NCBI GenBank assembly: GCA_964036295.1
Contig: OZ038470.1
Span: 14,575,578 to 14,639,577 of the forward strand
Origin: Plumapathes pennacea
Lineage: Eukaryota; Cnidaria; Anthozoa; Antipatharia; Myriopathidae
DNA length: 64,000 bases
Reading direction: 5' to 3'
Each line of letters opens with the position of its first letter. The stretch's first letter is position 1. The notes below the pieces were generated by a model. That model was not told the origin of the DNA and did not search any database. It was given only the letters and a program-made list of their open reading frames with translations. Shown in pieces: positions 61,976 to 64,000 of this stretch. The position numbers and the translations under genes are program-made.

Positions 61976-63509
61976 GGTCAAAAACGTATTCACACGCTTG
62001 TTTTACATCAATAATTTATTAATGTAGTAAGCTTTTTACACATTTGTGTTTTGTTTTTTTAACTCGACGTCAAAGCTGGAGCCCACTGGTTAATTAAACA
62101 TCTTGCTATTAATATATCGATCAATCTTCGAACAGCGACGTTCTAAACTTGTTGAAGGGGGCATCTTCCTGTTGAACATCTTTGTAACTGCGACTCGATA
62201 ATCGTCTGTATAATGAGCCTTCAGATGCCACTGGGACTTCTTTTTGCTGAAATTAAAGAAGGGAAATGATTATTTTTTAATTGCTTTTTTGAATGATACG
62301 TGCTTGGATTCAAATTAGATTAAAAATATTATATAAACCTTTCACTTGATGTATTGTACTTCTATGCATGAATTCCCACATCAACGTGCAGGTGGAAATC
62401 ATGTCCTTTTGAAAAGCCGTTGTTTAGCCGATAAGCGGCTTTAGAAAATGAATTTTCAAAGGAAAGAATTGCAACCAAACATGCTGATTGTCGCTTGCAA
62501 TAGGATACAGTATATGTTAACGGCCGATTCCGGCCCTTCGGTCATTAAGTCCTTTTGCCCACAACATTGCCTCACTAAGACGTCGAGAGAAATAATTTGG
62601 TTAGGCTTTCAACAACCCAGGCCGGTCGACCAATTTATTCGTTGATTTCAACGTCAGCTTCTAATTCTTTTGCGACGTCTAGGTTTCATACATCGCCACT
62701 TAGTCGATTCATTTTTTACGTGAACATCCAATCAGTATTGACCTGAGTCGAAGCACGCATGTGCTAAGTTGGGTGTCCACTGTCGGATGAATTGAGGCTC
62801 GTGTTATTGTGTACCTCTGGATGAACAAAGAATATAGTGGATATTCTATTAACGCGCTAGGTTATGCTTAAATGTTAGGTTGACTGGTAACTTTGTCGTC
62901 TATGGTGACTATATGAAATCATATGAATGTACACTGGAAATTAGGTAGGATCTATTGACTTGCTGTAAAATGTGACGTACTCGAGGCAAGACGCGAGCCA
63001 TTTTTAGATTACTGTCAAAATTAATCGTGTGATTGGTTGGTTTTGCGTTTGATAAGCTTTCCGATTGGTCCAAAGATGTTTGGCAGAATTCTTGGCCAAT
63101 CAGCAACAAAAGAAAAACTCGATTGCGAATTGTTCACACAAGCTAGCCACCATGAGTGCGGATGGCGTTGAAAGTGTTTTCGCTTTTTTTTTTTTTTTTT
63201 TTTTTGACTTTTTAGCACAAAAACTGCGCCTCTTAAGAGCAGGTTTAAGAAAGTTGTATTATTTTACACTCGTTATGCTTATGAAGCTGATTTTAGTTCA
63301 ATCTAACGAAAGCTTCAAAAAAAAAAAAAAAAAAAAAAAAAAACACGTTGATAAGCTGTGTACGTTTAGAATCCGGCCCTACATGCTTAAGGCATCATCT
63401 ACATTTACGTCACCGGCGTAGGGAAAAGAATAAAATTGGGTGAGTGGGTGCCCCAAAATTCCTCATCTTTTCTGCGTTTTTCCAAAATTAAATAGAAAAA
63501 CCCACAAAC
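61976..63509. other. Intergenic region before the last gene
   Basis: No coding region is supported. About 63040-63180 resembles 45590-45700 (shared TAAGCTTTCCGATTGGTC and GGCCAATCA motifs), a dispersed repeat. A T-run (about 63186-63205) and an A-run (about 63319-63342) lie near the right end. Confidence 0.5.
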
Positions 63510-63626
63510 CTCGCTCTTGAAATTCCTCCTACACGCGGATGGAGAATATGCGCACTTAAAGGACTGCGCGTCATACAGTGGTACAAGAATAGCGAAGATT
63601 GCGATGAATAAGTACGCGCTCTTCAT
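63510..63626 (-). CDS. First coding exon of a small secreted, cysteine-containing protein (partial)
   Basis: ATG at 63626-63624 opens 39 codons: a signal peptide (MKSAYLFIAIFAILVPLYDA) followed by a mature start with two cysteines, ending at phase 0 before GTTTGT (63509). Read-through gives a tail without similarity, so a splice donor is likelier. Later exons would lie at lower coordinates on the minus strand, but none was identified. Small cysteine-rich secreted cnidarian peptides include toxins and mucus/skeletal proteins; nothing here decides between them. Confidence 0.45.
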
Positions 63627-64000
63627 GTCGATAGCTGGACGATACTTTCCTCTGTGAATATTCTTTTATACACAATTCAGCTGTGGACAGAACAGAACTA
63701 ATCTTGTAGTTATAGGCTAGGAATATACTAGCTAATTAACGAAGTTTTTAATTTCATTAGTGGAATCAACACGTACATGATTGGGGAATAACGGATGGAC
63801 TGCGTTCGACAGCTGTTGTATTTCTATTAAAGCCTTTTAAGGAAATAAACACCCCAAGGTACAAAATTTGTCGAATTAATGCTAACTAGGAAATATGGGA
63901 AATTCCCACACTTAACGAATCATTTTGTTCAATTGGTGTCATTATCGGAGCGCCGGCCACAATTGGCTTCCTAATTCAAGAAAATAACCTTCATATGTCT

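Overview
The window is nuclear DNA of a metazoan, most likely an anthozoan cnidarian and probably a stony coral. Genes are split into many exons with GT-AG introns. Intergenic and intronic DNA is packed with short inverted-repeat (MITE-like) elements. The protein families (MACPF/perforin fused to pentraxin, and PAN/apple plus F5/8-type-C discoidin proteins) fit Cnidaria. Genus is inferred, not shown.

Layout. (1) 338-9095, minus strand: a MACPF gene (gene A here), 11 exons visible, with its last exon beyond base 1. (2) 9096-13703: a divergent intergenic region with repeated promoter-like blocks and mobile-element debris. (3) 13704-23117, plus strand: a complete 12-exon paralogue (gene B, about 1200 aa). 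The two genes lie head to head and share every intron phase. Both encode, in order: signal peptide, a short helical segment, a MACPF domain with a full perforin-type signature, a beta-rich region that ends in a probable FAMeT-like domain, a six-cysteine module and a pentraxin domain. (4) 25136-26754, 34716-36333 and 42901-44444, plus strand: three copies of a secreted PAN + discoidin gene (291 aa each). The first two lie inside a recent segmental duplication of about 4.7 kb. (5) 45094-49135, minus: SLC33A1 (acetyl-CoA transporter), with a roughly 243-bp ATG-trinucleotide microsatellite in one intron. (6) 49565-56386, plus: RCC2/TD-60, head to head with SLC33A1. (7) 58460-61975: a TTAA-bounded element with about 1.1-kb terminal inverted repeats that carries broken pieces of a protein-coding gene. 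(8) 63510-63626, minus: a first exon encoding a signal peptide and a cysteine-containing mature start.

The striking content is the divergent gene pair joining an effector (membrane-inserting MACPF fold) and a recognition module (pentraxin) in one secreted polypeptide, followed by a tandem set of secreted discoidin lectin-like genes. I infer a recognition/effector cluster with complement-like logic. The domain calls come from visible motifs; joint function is inference. Exon models were read by eye from splice signals, phase continuity and paralogue comparison, without transcript evidence.
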